Shown: in pieces, positions 32,777 to 42,554 of the stretch | Numbering within the stretch: position 1 is the stretch's first letter | Layout: every line of letters starts with the position of its first letter | Source: Rhodobacter ferrooxidans | GTDB taxonomy: Bacteria; Pseudomonadota; Alphaproteobacteria; Rhodobacterales; Rhodobacteraceae | NCBI RefSeq assembly: GCF_000176015.1 | Contig: NZ_ACYY01000025.1 | Location: 1-49,810, forward strand | Length of the DNA: 49,810 nucleotides | Reading direction: 5' to 3' | Position numbers and translations under genes: made by a program | The notes under the pieces: generated by a model | Seen by the model: the letters and a program-made list of their open reading frames with translations, nothing else | Databases searched by the model: none | Told to the model about the DNA's origin: nothing

Positions 32777-34534
32777 TCAGAAAAAGATGTCCGACAGTTC
32801 CTGCGCGGCCTTGGGTGCCGCCTCGGCAACTGGAACAGACTCGGCCTCCGGTGCGCCGAAAAACCTCGCATGAAGGTCGCGTTCCTGCTGCATGGTATAG
32901 GTCCGCCATGCCGTGGCAAGCAGCGCTTCAGAACGGGATAGATGGTGGGTGTTTCTCTGGCTGGCCCAACGGTCCAGTGCCAGCGCGGTCAGTTCGAGAG
33001 AGGCAAAAGCGTTGGAATGGGCCGCCAGCGCCTTGATTCCCTCGGTGACTTCGCTCGCCGCATGGCCCTGCTGGAGGTGCACCGCCATCTCGAAGGCGTC
33101 AACTTTCGCCTCGATCCCGGCCAGATCGTCGCACAGGGTCTGACCAACAGTTGCCAGTTCCAGCAATTCTTCCCCGAAGCCGCCCGACAGATCGTCGCGC
33201 GTCAGATCGGCAATCTGACCCATCTTGTGCAGACCGACCTTCATCTCACCAAACAGCCGTGCGGCATGGCCGGCAAGATCACGCAGTTGGACTGAAATTT
33301 CCTTCAAGGCGGCCCCCTTGAGGCCAAGCTGCGAACAGGCAATCACCGCATTCATGCCGATCCTGTCCATTCGGTCCTGGATATCGTTCACCTCGCTGAG
33401 GAGATTGAGCAGGGAAGCCAGGCCAGAGCTCAGCCCTCCAGACAGGTTGAGGAAGTGTTCCTGGGTCGAACGGCATTGCCGCATGGCATTCTGCAAGACC
33501 CCAAGGTTGTATTGAAGGCTGACGGCAAGCCTTTCACGCTCGCCGCCGCCACCACTCATGGCACTTCGACCGATGATGGCGGTTTCATGATGTGCCCGAT
33601 GCAAGGCGTCACGCGCGACGGAAATGGAGGCCAGATGCTGGGTTTTGGTGTTGCGAATCTGCGCGGCCGCGAGCGTCAGGATCTGCGCGCCGGGGGCCAT
33701 GTCGCGGTCAAGATCGGTTGCCGCGGCCTGCAGGAAATGCGCGACATGCTCCAGGCGCTGCCGCGTGGCATCGCCGATCTGCAATGCCATTGCCGCCGTT
33801 GCAACCGCCCCCTGTTCGCTGCGAACATGCTGCATCAGGGCGCTGCCCTCGGTATTCGATTGGGCCAATGCAGTGCCGAACTGATCAAGATCGCCGCAAA
33901 GGTTGCCAATCGAGCGCAATCGCTGCGCGCCAAGGATGTGCTGCAGTTCTGCCGAAACCGCCTCGACTGCCGCCATGCGCAAACGCATGGAGCCCATCAT
34001 CCTTGAAATTTCGGCAATGACGGTGCCCGCTTCGCTGACCAGCCCGGTCGCCGCCTCGGTGAAGGTGTTCAGCGCTGCGTTGCCGCCCCCCAGCGCCGCC
34101 GCGTTGACCCGCGCGTTCAGTGCGACGACCGACATCGTGCGCACGACCCAATGCAAGTCGCGCATGCCGGTGTCCAGGGATCGGGATCTTGCCGCCAGTT
34201 CGGAGACATGGTTGACCAGAATCATGGTCTTGTCCGCGGCCTGCCCCGCCAGATGCGTCAACCGCTTGGCCTTGTCGATCACCGTGCCAAAGGCGCCGTT
34301 GTCGGACGCGGTTGCAAGGCCGGTCATCGGCTCTGTCAGGGCCTCGAACCGCTGCACCGCACTTTCAAGGCCCTGGCCTGCGCGCAAGAACACCTCTTCC
34401 GTGGATTGTGCCAGCCTTGCGATGCCATCGGTCAGGCGACGCAGGCTGCTGGCAGAAAGCGGTTCGCGTCGTTCTGCCCCGTCCCAGCGCAAGTCCCGCG
34501 CCGTAGCCTGCCGATTCTGCTGCAACTCCTTCAT
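32777..34534 (-). CDS. soluble chemoreceptor-like helical protein after cheB
   Basis: The 585-residue protein starts MKELQQNRQATARDLRWDGA at the ATGA overlap with cheB. It is nearly all helix, rich in Ala, Leu, Gln and Arg, and has no signal peptide or membrane helix. The middle part resembles methyl-accepting proteins in style (LAARSRSLDTGMRDLHWVVR; VALNARVNAAALGGGNAALN; EAATGLVSEAGTVIAEISRM), recalling the receptor hairpin sequence, but the canonical tip motif is not clear. A second similar unit appears at residues about 395-480 (RMDRIGMNAVIACSQLGLKG). It may be a cytosolic receptor or scaffold for this Che system; I do not recognise a named family. Confidence 0.8.
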   Translation of the reverse strand: MKELQQNRQATARDLRWDGAERREPLSASSLRRLTDGIARLAQSTEEVFLRAGQGLESAVQRFEALTEPMTGLATASDNGAFGTVIDKAKRLTHLAGQAADKTMILVNHVSELAARSRSLDTGMRDLHWVVRTMSVVALNARVNAAALGGGNAALNTFTEAATGLVSEAGTVIAEISRMMGSMRLRMAAVEAVSAELQHILGAQRLRSIGNLCGDLDQFGTALAQSNTEGSALMQHVRSEQGAVATAAMALQIGDATRQRLEHVAHFLQAAATDLDRDMAPGAQILTLAAAQIRNTKTQHLASISVARDALHRAHHETAIIGRSAMSGGGGERERLAVSLQYNLGVLQNAMRQCRSTQEHFLNLSGGLSSGLASLLNLLSEVNDIQDRMDRIGMNAVIACSQLGLKGAALKEISVQLRDLAGHAARLFGEMKVGLHKMGQIADLTRDDLSGGFGEELLELATVGQTLCDDLAGIEAKVDAFEMAVHLQQGHAASEVTEGIKALAAHSNAFASLELTALALDRWASQRNTHHLSRSEALLATAWRTYTMQQERDLHARFFGAPEAESVPVAEAAPKAAQELSDIFF

Positions 34535-35670
34535 GCCCGATCCTTCGCAGCGGCAGTCCGCAATTCGGAGAAACCGGCGATTTCTGCGGCAATGCGGCCC
34601 AATGGCACGATCTTGGCCACGCCGCCACGCGCCACCGCTTCGCCGGGCATGCCGTAAACCACGCAACTGGCCTCGTCCTGCGCCAGGGTGAAGGCGCCTG
34701 CGGCCCGCATCTCGGCCAGACAGCGGGCGCCATCGTCGCCCATCCCGGTCATGATGATGCCCATGGCATTTGCCCCTGCGGCCTGCGCGGCCGAGCGGAA
34801 TACCACATCGACCGACGGCCGGTGGCGACTGACACATGGCCCGTCCTGAATGGCAATGCGGTATTGCATTGACGAGCGGCGCAACAGCATGTGGTAGTTG
34901 CCGGGGGCAATATACACATGCCCTTGTTGCAGTATGTCGCCATCCTTGGCCTCGCTGACCGTCACCCGGCACAGGGTGTTCAGGCGTTTGGCGAAAGCGG
35001 CGGTGAAATGTTCGGGCATGTGCTGCACGATGATCACCGGCGGCGTGGCTTCGGGCAGCACGGTCAGCAGATCTTTCAGTGCTTCGATCCCGCCGGTCGA
35101 GGCGCCGATCACGATCACCGGCGGTGTGGTCGGCACCGCGCGCGGCGGCAGCGGCGGCAGGATCACGTCGGCCAGCAGTTTTTCGCCCGGTGCCAGCGAT
35201 GCCGCCGCCCGCTGTGGCTTGCGCAGACCGGGCAGCCGTGCGCGCGATTGCACCGCCGCCCGCAGCGCGTCGCCGATGCGGACCGCCGCCTCTTGCCGCT
35301 GCACCAACCCGTCGAGCTTCGGCTTTTCCAGCACTTCGGCGGCGCCAAGGTCCAGCGCCTTCATCATCGCCTCGGACCCCGAACCGGCGTGGCTGGAACA
35401 GACCACCACCGGAATCGGCCGCTGCGACATGATCTTCTTCAGGAAGGTCAGCCCGTCCATCTTCGGCAGTTCAAGGTCCAGCAGCATCACGTCGGGGATT
35501 TCGGCCCGCATCATCTCGACCGCCGCAAAGGGATCGGGGGCAGCCCCCATCAGCGAAAGGCCGGGGTCGGCGGCGATGATCGACGAAAACGCCGCCCGGA
35601 TCGAGGCGCTGTCGTCCACGATCATCACGCGCAGGGCGTTGGGGTCTTTGGGCAGGCTGGCCTGGGTCAT
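34531..35670 (-). CDS. cheB: chemotaxis response regulator methylesterase CheB
   Basis: The 379-residue protein removes methyl groups from (and deamidates) receptors. The receiver domain has RVMIVDDSASIRAAFSSII and the phospho-acceptor Asp in VMLLDLELPKMDGLTFLKKI. After a linker of about 60 residues comes the esterase with PVIVIGASTGGIEALKDLLT (catalytic Ser), PVIIVQHMPEHFTAAFAKRL (catalytic His) and IIMTGMGDDGARCLAEM (catalytic Asp). All catalytic parts are present. It lies 6 bases after cheR and overlaps the next gene by 4 bases. Confidence 0.96.
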   Translation of the reverse strand: MTQASLPKDPNALRVMIVDDSASIRAAFSSIIAADPGLSLMGAAPDPFAAVEMMRAEIPDVMLLDLELPKMDGLTFLKKIMSQRPIPVVVCSSHAGSGSEAMMKALDLGAAEVLEKPKLDGLVQRQEAAVRIGDALRAAVQSRARLPGLRKPQRAAASLAPGEKLLADVILPPLPPRAVPTTPPVIVIGASTGGIEALKDLLTVLPEATPPVIIVQHMPEHFTAAFAKRLNTLCRVTVSEAKDGDILQQGHVYIAPGNYHMLLRRSSMQYRIAIQDGPCVSRHRPSVDVVFRSAAQAAGANAMGIIMTGMGDDGARCLAEMRAAGAFTLAQDEASCVVYGMPGEAVARGGVAKIVPLGRIAAEIAGFSELRTAAAKDRA

Positions 35671-35676
35671 GGCGCG

Positions 35677-36588
35677 TCACCTCTTTTGAAAAGCCGCGGG
35701 CGCGATCTGGATCAGTGCGTCGTGGCGCACCACCATGGATTCGGAATGTCCGACCAGAAGATGCCCGCCCGCAACCAGGTGGGCCGTCAGCCGGTCGATC
35801 ACCCGCGCCTGATCGGCCGGGTCGAAATAGATCAGCACGTTGCGCAAAAAGATCAGGTCGATGTCATGGTCCACCGGATAGCTGTGGTCCATCAGGTTCA
35901 GCCGGGCGAAATGCGTGCGTTGCCGCAGTTCCGGCACGATGCGCACCTGACCGGACTGCGCGCCGCTGCCCTGCATGGTGAACCGGGCCCGCAGCTCGGG
36001 GGGCACCGGGTCCAGCTGTTCTGCCGGATAGATTCCAAGTGCTGCGGTGGCCAGAACCTGGTTGTTCACATCGGTGCCGAGGATGCCGTAGTTCAGGCTG
36101 GCGTTGCGCCCGCGCATATCCTCCAGCAGCATGGCGATGGTGAAAACCTCGGCGCCGGTCGAAGCGGCTGCACTCCAGGCCTTGAGCATGTGGTGGCGCG
36201 AATGGGCCGGCCGGTTGCGCAGCGTCTGCGGCACCAGCCGGTCCACCATCAGATGGAAATGCTGCGGCTCGCGGAAGAAATCGGTCTTGTTGGTGGTGAC
36301 AGCATCGACGATGACCGCCATTTCGTTGTTCAGACCACCGTTCTCGAACAGATGGTCGAAATAGGCCTGCATCGAGGCGAACCCCAGCGCCATCCGGCGC
36401 TTGCGCAGGCGCCCCTCGACCATGGTCTGCTTGTTGGCGGGCAGCCTGACGCCGATCTCGGCCTTGATCAGGTGCGCCAACCGATCAAACTGCGCCCGCT
36501 GCCGTGCGCCGCCCGGCCCGGTCTCCCGCAGCTTCCCGTCCACTGCCGCGGGTCCGGTGAAGTGGAAGGGGGCGGGCTGCGACGACAT
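35677..36588 (-). CDS. cheR: chemotaxis protein methyltransferase CheR
   Basis: The 303-residue enzyme methylates receptor glutamates with S-adenosylmethionine. The N-terminal helical domain spans FDRLAHLIKAEIGVRLPANK to about residue 105. Catalytic-domain features are VTTNKTDFFREPQHFHLMVD, the SAM loop KAWSAAASTGAEVFTIAML (where most CheR have AGCSTGEEP), LGTDVNNQVLATAALGIYPA and DLIFLRNVLIYFDPADQARV. The altered loop (SAAASTGAEVF) keeps the Gly and Glu needed for SAM binding. Its ATG sits in the stop of cheW. Confidence 0.94.
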   Translation of the reverse strand: MSSQPAPFHFTGPAAVDGKLRETGPGGARQRAQFDRLAHLIKAEIGVRLPANKQTMVEGRLRKRRMALGFASMQAYFDHLFENGGLNNEMAVIVDAVTTNKTDFFREPQHFHLMVDRLVPQTLRNRPAHSRHHMLKAWSAAASTGAEVFTIAMLLEDMRGRNASLNYGILGTDVNNQVLATAALGIYPAEQLDPVPPELRARFTMQGSGAQSGQVRIVPELRQRTHFARLNLMDHSYPVDHDIDLIFLRNVLIYFDPADQARVIDRLTAHLVAGGHLLVGHSESMVVRHDALIQIAPAAFQKR

Positions 36589-37127
36589 CAGGCCACGTCC
36601 CGTGCGGGATCCGCGGCATCGGGCAGGCCGAGCATGTGCGAGTCGAACATCCGGTCGATGTCCAGCACCGTCACGAAGGCGCCGTTGATCTTGCCCAGCC
36701 CGTCCACCATCTGCTGTTCCCAGCGCAGCAGCCGCGCCTGCGGCAGGGCGGTCAGCGGGCCGGGGTCAAGCTCGGTCACTTCCTGCACCCGATCGGCCTT
36801 CAGCGCCGCAACCAGGGTGTCGCTGCCATTGCGCACCCAAAGCACGACGATGCGCGTGGCCTCGGTATCGGGTTGCGGCGGCAGGTGCAGCACCGCCCGC
36901 AGGTCAACCACCGCTACGCCTTCGCCGCGCACGTTGATCACCCCCAGCAGATGCCCCGGCGCGTTGGGAAGCCGGGAAATCGGTTGCAAATCAAGAATTT
37001 CCTGCACCCGGGTCACCGGAACGGCGAACAGCTCGTCACCCACGCCCAGCGTCAGAACCTGCGCGCCCGCGGTCGGGGCACCCGGGTTTTCCCCGGATGC
37101 GCCGCCCCGTTCAAGGACATCGGTCAT
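36588..37127 (-). CDS. cheW: chemotaxis coupling protein CheW (first copy after mcp)
   Basis: The 179-residue CheW couples receptors to the CheA kinase. After about 25 flexible residues the fold begins at [20 protein letters not shown], with [20 protein letters not shown] and the hallmark [18 protein letters not shown], then [20 protein letters not shown]. It overlaps both mcp (4 bases) and cheR. A second CheW is encoded on the other side of mcp; the two share only the fold, so they may serve different contacts. Confidence 0.93.
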   Translation of the reverse strand: MTDVLERGGASGENPGAPTAGAQVLTLGVGDELFAVPVTRVQEILDLQPISRLPNAPGHLLGVINVRGEGVAVVDLRAVLHLPPQPDTEATRIVVLWVRNGSDTLVAALKADRVQEVTELDPGPLTALPQARLLRWEQQMVDGLGKINGAFVTVLDIDRMFDSHMLGLPDAADPARDVA

Positions 37128-38809
37128 GCTGCGCGCCCCTTGCGGCCGTCCTGCCGGGTGAAGCCTTCGTCCATCTGATCCTCGCCCGATGCCATGTCGA
37201 ACTCGAACCCGCCGCCCGCGGCCTTGCCCGGCATCGGCGCTGCCCGGCGCTTCGGCGCTGTTGCGCGTTTCTTCGGCGCGGCACCGCCTTCGGCATGCCA
37301 GGCCTCGACCGAGCGGCTGTCGGACAGCTGGAAGAAGTCGATCGCAGATTGCAGTTGTTCGGCCTGGCTGGAAAGCTCTTCGGCGGTCGAGGACATCTCT
37401 TCGGACGCCGCGGTATTTTCCTGCGTCACCTTGTCCAACTGCTGGATCGCCATGTTGACCTGCGCCGCCCCGGTCGATTGCTCCTGCGCCGAGGTCGAGA
37501 TTTCCAAGACCAGTTGCGCCGTGCGTTCGATGTCCGGCACTAGGCCTTGCAGCATCTCGCCTGCCGCCTGCGCCGCGCGCACCGTGTTGCCCGACAGCGC
37601 CGAGATTTCCCCCGCCGCCGACTGGCTGCGTTCGGCCAGTTTGCGCACTTCGGCGGCCACCACCGCAAAGCCGCGACCATGTTCGCCCGCCCGCGCCGCC
37701 TCGACCGCGGCATTCAGCGCCAGCAGGTCGGTCTGGCGGGCAATTTCCTGCACCACCATGATCTTTTCGGCGATGGTCCGCATGGCTTCCACCGCCTTGG
37801 CCACTGCCGCACCGCTTTCACGGGCATCGTTGGCCGATTTGCGCGCCATCTTTTCGGTTTCCGAAGCGTTGTGCGCGCTTTGCTTGATGTTGGCGGCCAT
37901 CTGTTCCATCGAGGACGAAGCCTCTTCGGTCGAGCTGGCCTGTTCGGTCGCCCCTTCCGAAAGCTGCTGGGCGGTGGCCGACATCTCTTCGCTGCCGGTG
38001 GCGACATTGCGGGCCGAGTTGGCCACATCGACCACCACATCGCGCAGCTTGCCGACCATGGTGTTCAGCGCCACCACCAGAGCCGCCACTTCATCGTTGC
38101 CGCGCGGCGTCGCGGTCTGCGACAGATCGCCCGCCGCCACCGATTCCGAAAGCGAGATCGCAGAACGCAGCCCGCGCGAGATCGAGATCACGATCCAGGT
38201 CGCGGCAATGGTGCCGATCAGCAGCAGCGCCGCCAGCAACGACATGCCCACGATCTGCGCCTGCTGCATGTTGGCGGCGGCGGCGGTCGAGGCGGCGGTC
38301 ATCGCCTCTTCCTGCAACGCGATCAGCTTGTTCATCTGCTCTTCCATTGCCATCCAGGAGCTGCGCCCCTCGCCCTGGGTCAGCAGAATCGCGTCGGCGC
38401 TGCGGCCAGCGTCGAACATGGCGATCGCCCGGTCGTTCAGCGCCCCGAGATCCTTGTCCATGGTTTCGAATTCCGTCAACAGCACCGTGCCTTCTTCGTC
38501 GACGACGCCGCGCAGTTCCTCGGCCATCTTGGCTGCCGTGGCCCGTCCTTCGGTGATGCGTTTGGTGATATCGCGGCGCGCGTCAGGATCGACGGTCAGG
38601 AAATAGTCGCGGATGTTGCGCTGCACGCGCAGTTTTTCCAGCGACAGTTCCTCGGCCAGAACCAGCCGGCCGACATCCGCCTCGACGATATCGGTCATCG
38701 CCGCGTTGGAGCTGCTCAGATCGCGCAGCGCCAACAACTGGCCAGTGGCCGCCAGCGCCATCAGCAGCGTGAAAGTGGCGGCGAGTTTCAGTTTGATTGT
38801 CAGTTTCAT
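37124..38809 (-). CDS. methyl-accepting chemotaxis protein
   Basis: The 561-residue transmembrane receptor has a first helix at residues 7-28 ([20 protein letters not shown]), a periplasmic four-helix-type sensor domain up to about 185, a second helix ([20 protein letters not shown]), a HAMP segment, and a signalling domain with [20 protein letters not shown] and [18 protein letters not shown]. The Gln/Glu-rich region [20 protein letters not shown] is a methylation helix. The tail after residue 500 is basic and disordered ([20 protein letters not shown]) and ends without the NWETF-type CheR tether. Ligand unknown. It lies between two cheW genes. Confidence 0.95.
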   Translation of the reverse strand: MKLTIKLKLAATFTLLMALAATGQLLALRDLSSSNAAMTDIVEADVGRLVLAEELSLEKLRVQRNIRDYFLTVDPDARRDITKRITEGRATAAKMAEELRGVVDEEGTVLLTEFETMDKDLGALNDRAIAMFDAGRSADAILLTQGEGRSSWMAMEEQMNKLIALQEEAMTAASTAAAANMQQAQIVGMSLLAALLLIGTIAATWIVISISRGLRSAISLSESVAAGDLSQTATPRGNDEVAALVVALNTMVGKLRDVVVDVANSARNVATGSEEMSATAQQLSEGATEQASSTEEASSSMEQMAANIKQSAHNASETEKMARKSANDARESGAAVAKAVEAMRTIAEKIMVVQEIARQTDLLALNAAVEAARAGEHGRGFAVVAAEVRKLAERSQSAAGEISALSGNTVRAAQAAGEMLQGLVPDIERTAQLVLEISTSAQEQSTGAAQVNMAIQQLDKVTQENTAASEEMSSTAEELSSQAEQLQSAIDFFQLSDSRSVEAWHAEGGAAPKKRATAPKRRAAPMPGKAAGGGFEFDMASGEDQMDEGFTRQDGRKGRAA

Positions 38810-38813
38810 GGTG

Positions 38814-39326
38814 TCAAATCCCTTCTTCCACCAGCCCGGTGGCCGCGCCCTGCGCCGCCCCTTGCGAGAAAATCCGTTCCAGATCCGGCAGGATGACGAA
38901 GCCGTCCTGCCACTTGCCGATGCCGCGCACGAATTCGGGCGGCCATCGCGTTCCCACCGCCGGAATAGGCTCCAGCGTCGCCGGATCGAAGGCGGTCACG
39001 TCGTGCACCTTGTCGGCCAGAATGGCGACCACGACGGTTTCGCCCGCGACCGGCACTTCCAGCACCAGCATCCGGGTGTCGGGCGTGGCCTCGGTCAAGG
39101 CCATGCCGAAGGCGACCCGCAGGTCGGCCAGCGGCACCACCGCGCCGCGCACATTGATCAGCCCGCCGACGAAAGCCCCGGCGCGCGGCACCCGCGTCAC
39201 CGCCACCGGTTCCAGAATTTCCCGCAGGCAGTCTGCCGGCAGCGCCATGGTTTCGCCGCCCAGCCGCAGGGTGACGACGTTGATCGCCGCCTTGGTCTTG
39301 CTTTGGTTTTGCGCCTGGATGCTCAT
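38814..39326 (-). CDS. cheW: chemotaxis coupling protein CheW (copy next to cheA)
   Basis: The 170-residue CheW shows [60 protein letters not shown] and [21 protein letters not shown] start at 39326 overlaps the cheA stop by 4 bases. The mcp follows after 4 bases. Partner in the receptor array of this operon. Confidence 0.93.
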   Translation of the reverse strand: MSIQAQNQSKTKAAINVVTLRLGGETMALPADCLREILEPVAVTRVPRAGAFVGGLINVRGAVVPLADLRVAFGMALTEATPDTRMLVLEVPVAGETVVVAILADKVHDVTAFDPATLEPIPAVGTRWPPEFVRGIGKWQDGFVILPDLERIFSQGAAQGAATGLVEEGI

Positions 39327-41263
39327 GCTGCCCGCTCCAATCTGGGGTTGCGCGCCCGTTCCTCCTGGGCGCGCCCCATCGCAACCAGTTGCGGCACATC
39401 AAGAATAAGCGCCACGCTGCCGTCACCCAGGATGGTCGCGCCGGAAAAGCACAGCATCTGCGCATGCAGCCGCGACAGTTGCTTGATCACCGTCTGGTTG
39501 TTGCCGACGATCCGATCGACCACCAGCCCGACGCGTTCGCCCGAGGACGAGACGATCACCACCTTCTGGAAATCCGTCAGCGGGGCTGCCACATCGAACA
39601 GGTTGCGCAGCCGCAGGAACGGCACCAGCGCGCCGCGGATGTTCAGGAAGGACGAGCTTTTGCCCTCTTCCTCGAACTCGGGCGGCAGTTCGACACATTC
39701 TTCCACCGCCGCCAGCGGGAAGGCGTAGTTCTCGCCGCCGACCTCGATCAGCAGGCCGTCGATGATGGCCAGGGTCAGCGGCAGCCGCAGCGTCACCGTG
39801 GTGCCATGGCCGGGTTCGGACTCCAGTTCGATCTGGCCACGCAGGGCATCGACGGTGCGTTTCACCACATCCATGCCGACGCCGCGGCCCGAAAGTTCGG
39901 TGACGGCGGCAGCGGTCGAAAAGCCCGGTGCGAAGATCATCTTCAGAAGGTCGGCCCGTGGCACCTGCGCATCGGCCGCGATCAGGCCTTTGGAGACCGC
40001 ATGGGCGCGGATCTTTTCGGCGTCCAACCCGCGGCCGTCGTCGCGGATGGTGATCAGCACTTCGGCACCGGAATAAACCGCCCCCAGAGCGATGGTGCCG
40101 GTGTCGGGCTTGCCCGCAGCCCGGCGTTCGGCCAGCGTTTCCAGCCCGTGATCCATCGAATTGCGCAGGATATGCACCAGCGGATCGGCCAGAAGTTCGA
40201 TCACCGTCTTGTCGAGTTCGGTATCCTCGCCGCTGGTGACAAAGGCCAGCGGCTTGTCCAGCGATTGTGACAGATCACGCATCAGGCGGCGGAACCGCCC
40301 CATGATCGAGCCGATCGGCACCATGCGGATCGACATCGTGGCATCGCGCATCCCCGAGGCAAGCCGCTGGATATCCTCGGCCACCGCCAACAGGCCGGGG
40401 TCGTGCAGCCGCTGCGCCAACGCCGAAAGCCGCGCCTCGGCGATCACCAGCTCGCCCACGCGGTCCATCAATTCATCCAGCCGGCCGGTTTCCACCCGCA
40501 TGGTATCGGCACCCGCGGCGGCAGCGGCCTGCGGCGCGTCCGGCGCCTTTTCCTGCTCGGGCCGGGCCGGGCCGGTCGCCGCATCCGCAGACGGCCCGTC
40601 CAGCGGCTCCAGCTCGAACAGCATGTCGTCGCGGTGGAAAAAGAACACGTCTTCAATGGCTTCTCGGCTGACTGGCCCGGAAAGCACCACCTCCCAGCCG
40701 ATCAGGCAATCATGCGGGTCCAGAGCGTCGAGCGAGGGCACCTCGTCCAGCAGAGCCCGCACTTCAATGGGGGCGAGGGCACCAAGTTCTTCCAGCAGCA
40801 GCCGCGGGTTGCCCCCCAGCTTCAGCGTGCCGCGGCCCAGCCGGAACCGCAGGCGCCAGCCTTGGTCGGGCGAAACGCTGTCGGCGGCATCGCCGTCCAT
40901 CGCCTGCCGCAGCGCCGCCAGCAGCACATCGCTTTGCCCGCCTGCGGTCTGCGGCGCGTCGATCAACTGGCCGATCTGGTCGCAGGCGCGCAACGCCACG
41001 GCGATCAGGTCGGGGCCGACGCTGGCATTGCCCTTGCGCAAGCCATCGAAAACCGACTCGAACTCATGCACGAAATGCGCCAGATCGGCATAGCCGAACA
41101 TCGCGCCCGAGCCCTTGATGGTGTGCAGATCGCGGAACACCGCGTTGATCACCGCCACATCGGTCGGTGCCCGCTCCAGATCGAGCAACCCCGCCTCCAG
41201 CGAGGCGATCAGCTCTGCCGCTTCCTGGCGGAACAAGCCGCCGACTTCGTCCATATCGCTCAT
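39323..41263 (-). CDS. cheA: chemotaxis histidine kinase CheA
   Basis: The 646-residue kinase phosphorylates CheY and CheB in response to receptors. P1 (Hpt) has the phospho-His47 in AVFRDLHTIKGSGAMFGYAD. Residues about 135-220 form a P2-like region (WRLRFRLGRGTLKLGGNPRL). P3 begins MRVETGRLDELMDRVGELVI. The ATP-binding P4 has the N box in LVHILRNSMDHGLETLAERR, the G1 box in ITIRDDGRGLDAEKIRAHAV and GRGVGMDVVKRTVDALRG. The C-terminal P5 is a CheW-like domain (FLNIRGALVPFLRLRNLFDV). It is coupled to cheY upstream and cheW downstream by 4-base overlaps. Confidence 0.96.
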   Translation of the reverse strand: MSDMDEVGGLFRQEAAELIASLEAGLLDLERAPTDVAVINAVFRDLHTIKGSGAMFGYADLAHFVHEFESVFDGLRKGNASVGPDLIAVALRACDQIGQLIDAPQTAGGQSDVLLAALRQAMDGDAADSVSPDQGWRLRFRLGRGTLKLGGNPRLLLEELGALAPIEVRALLDEVPSLDALDPHDCLIGWEVVLSGPVSREAIEDVFFFHRDDMLFELEPLDGPSADAATGPARPEQEKAPDAPQAAAAAGADTMRVETGRLDELMDRVGELVIAEARLSALAQRLHDPGLLAVAEDIQRLASGMRDATMSIRMVPIGSIMGRFRRLMRDLSQSLDKPLAFVTSGEDTELDKTVIELLADPLVHILRNSMDHGLETLAERRAAGKPDTGTIALGAVYSGAEVLITIRDDGRGLDAEKIRAHAVSKGLIAADAQVPRADLLKMIFAPGFSTAAAVTELSGRGVGMDVVKRTVDALRGQIELESEPGHGTTVTLRLPLTLAIIDGLLIEVGGENYAFPLAAVEECVELPPEFEEEGKSSSFLNIRGALVPFLRLRNLFDVAAPLTDFQKVVIVSSSGERVGLVVDRIVGNNQTVIKQLSRLHAQMLCFSGATILGDGSVALILDVPQLVAMGRAQEERARNPRLERAA

Positions 41264-41628
41264 GCGCCTGCCACCTTTTTCACCACGGCCAGCAACTGCG
41301 CCTGATCGAACGGCTTCATCATCCAGCCGATCGCCCCGGCATCGCGGGCCTGTTTCTTCAGATCTTCCCGCGACTCGGTCGACAGGAACACGATCGGCAC
41401 CCCCACCGCCGCCGCCGAGGCGCGGTATTTGCGGATGAAGCTCAGCCCATCCAGCCGGGGCATGTTCTGGTCGGTCAGGATCGCATCGTATTTGCGCGCC
41501 ATCGCCTTTTGCAGCGCGTCTTCGCCGTCCACCGCCTCGACCACGGCGTAGCCCGCACCGGTCAGGGTCAGCCGCACCATCTGGCGGACGGAAGGCGAGT
41601 CATCGACGGCAAGAATGGTTTTGGTCAT
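41260..41628 (-). CDS. cheY: chemotaxis response regulator CheY
   Basis: The 122-residue single-domain receiver has the acidic pair Asp9-Asp10 in TILAVDDSPSVRQMVRLTLT, the phospho-acceptor Asp53 in AILTDQNMPRLDGLSFIRKY, Thr84 in PIVFLSTESREDLK and Lys105 in AIGWMMKPFDQ. All active residues are in place. It lacks an output domain and so binds the flagellar switch or another target. The end overlaps the cheA start. Confidence 0.95.
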   Translation of the reverse strand: MTKTILAVDDSPSVRQMVRLTLTGAGYAVVEAVDGEDALQKAMARKYDAILTDQNMPRLDGLSFIRKYRASAAAVGVPIVFLSTESREDLKKQARDAGAIGWMMKPFDQAQLLAVVKKVAGA

Positions 41629-41645
41629 CAGGGATTTGTCCTTGT

Positions 41646-41972
41646 TCAGGCGCTGTGCACGCCGGTCCAGAAACCGTCTTGCACGGTGATCTGCGCGTTC
41701 GCAGGGTTCAGGATGCCGAAATCGGCCAGGGCCGTGGCAAAGGCGCTGCCTTCGGGCAGGGCCACCGACATCCGCTTGCCCATCCGGTTGGCCTGCCGAT
41801 GGGCGGCAACCAGGATCTGCACCACCGCAAGGTCAAGGCTTTCGACCGCCGCAGTGTCGATCTGCAGCGGAGCGACCTGCCCCAGCGCCGCCAGAATCTG
41901 TGCGGCCAGCGGTTCGGCCTGATGAATGTTTGCGTCTGCAGGAAGGGTCAAATGGTGCGCGTTTACTGTCAT
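41646..41972 (-). CDS. STAS-domain protein heading the che operon
   Basis: The 108-residue protein looks like a STAS domain (anti-sigma-factor antagonist/MlaB type): QIDTAAVESLDLAVVQILVA is the usual strand-loop-helix, with Ser44 at or near the phospho-acceptor position. The rest (HRQANRMGKRMSVALPEGSA) fits the fold. STAS proteins bind partner proteins and are often switched by phosphorylation. It lies 17 bases before cheY as first gene of the operon; such STAS genes do occur at the head of che clusters. Exact job unknown. Confidence 0.8.
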   Translation of the reverse strand: MTVNAHHLTLPADANIHQAEPLAAQILAALGQVAPLQIDTAAVESLDLAVVQILVAAHRQANRMGKRMSVALPEGSAFATALADFGILNPANAQITVQDGFWTGVHSA

Positions 41973-42554
41973 GACATGGGTCTTTTCACTGGCACCGGCG
42001 CTGCACCGGTTCCTGACCCTTGAACCCGAGTCCCTAAGAATCCGCTAAACATCGTCTGCCAAGGCCGAAATCGGCATGACCAAGCTATGTTGCATTTTTT
42101 TAACGCGCTAAGCGCCCCCGCCTTTGCCAGCGGCACCGAGGGCTGGATCGACAACGTCGCAGGCTGGATTCTGGCCGGATGGGTTGGGGATGCTGGAACA
42201 GGAAGCACTCGCGGAAGACTGCCGCGTCGCGCACTCAACTGTCAGCTTTGGTCGCTGATGATCTTGCCGCGCACCTCTGGGTGCAGAGGTGCTGCTGAAC
42301 CCCTGTTCCTTGACCTTGGTCTTTCCGCAGCCCGGCGACGATATCCTGACGACCCATCAACTGGCTTGCCATCAGGGGATGTCACACGTCATCATCAGGC
42401 CCAGCGTCACGGACGCTCTGATTGACCGCTTCACCGCCGAAAATTCCGGCTGGTTCAGAACAGCCGACCGATCAAACTGACGCTGCAATGACGCAGATCG
42501 GGGAAGACGCTACCCAAGAACATCACGCGATCCTGGTTGCATGGGAGGCCGATT
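41973..42554. other. 582-base stretch between che operon and PAP2 gene
   Basis: This should hold the che promoter (leftward) and that of the PAP2/subtilase pair (rightward). I recognise no sigma-factor or operator motif. At 42271-42292 GCACCTCTG and CAGAGGTGC form a perfect 9-bp hairpin with loop GGTG. An open frame from GTG 42289 to 42480 (63 residues) has plausible amino acid use but no ribosome site and no family; a degraded gene is possible. Confidence 0.4.
42271..42292. other. perfect 9-bp hairpin in the che-PAP2 gap
   Basis: GCACCTCTG-GGTG-CAGAGGTGC. No T-run follows. It could be an operator or transcript hairpin upstream of the PAP2/subtilase pair. Confidence 0.4.

Noticed and set aside
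42087-42425. 112-codon frame in the che-PAP2 gap
   Set aside because: No ribosome site, no family motif and the codon pattern changes midway; kept only as part of the gap description.
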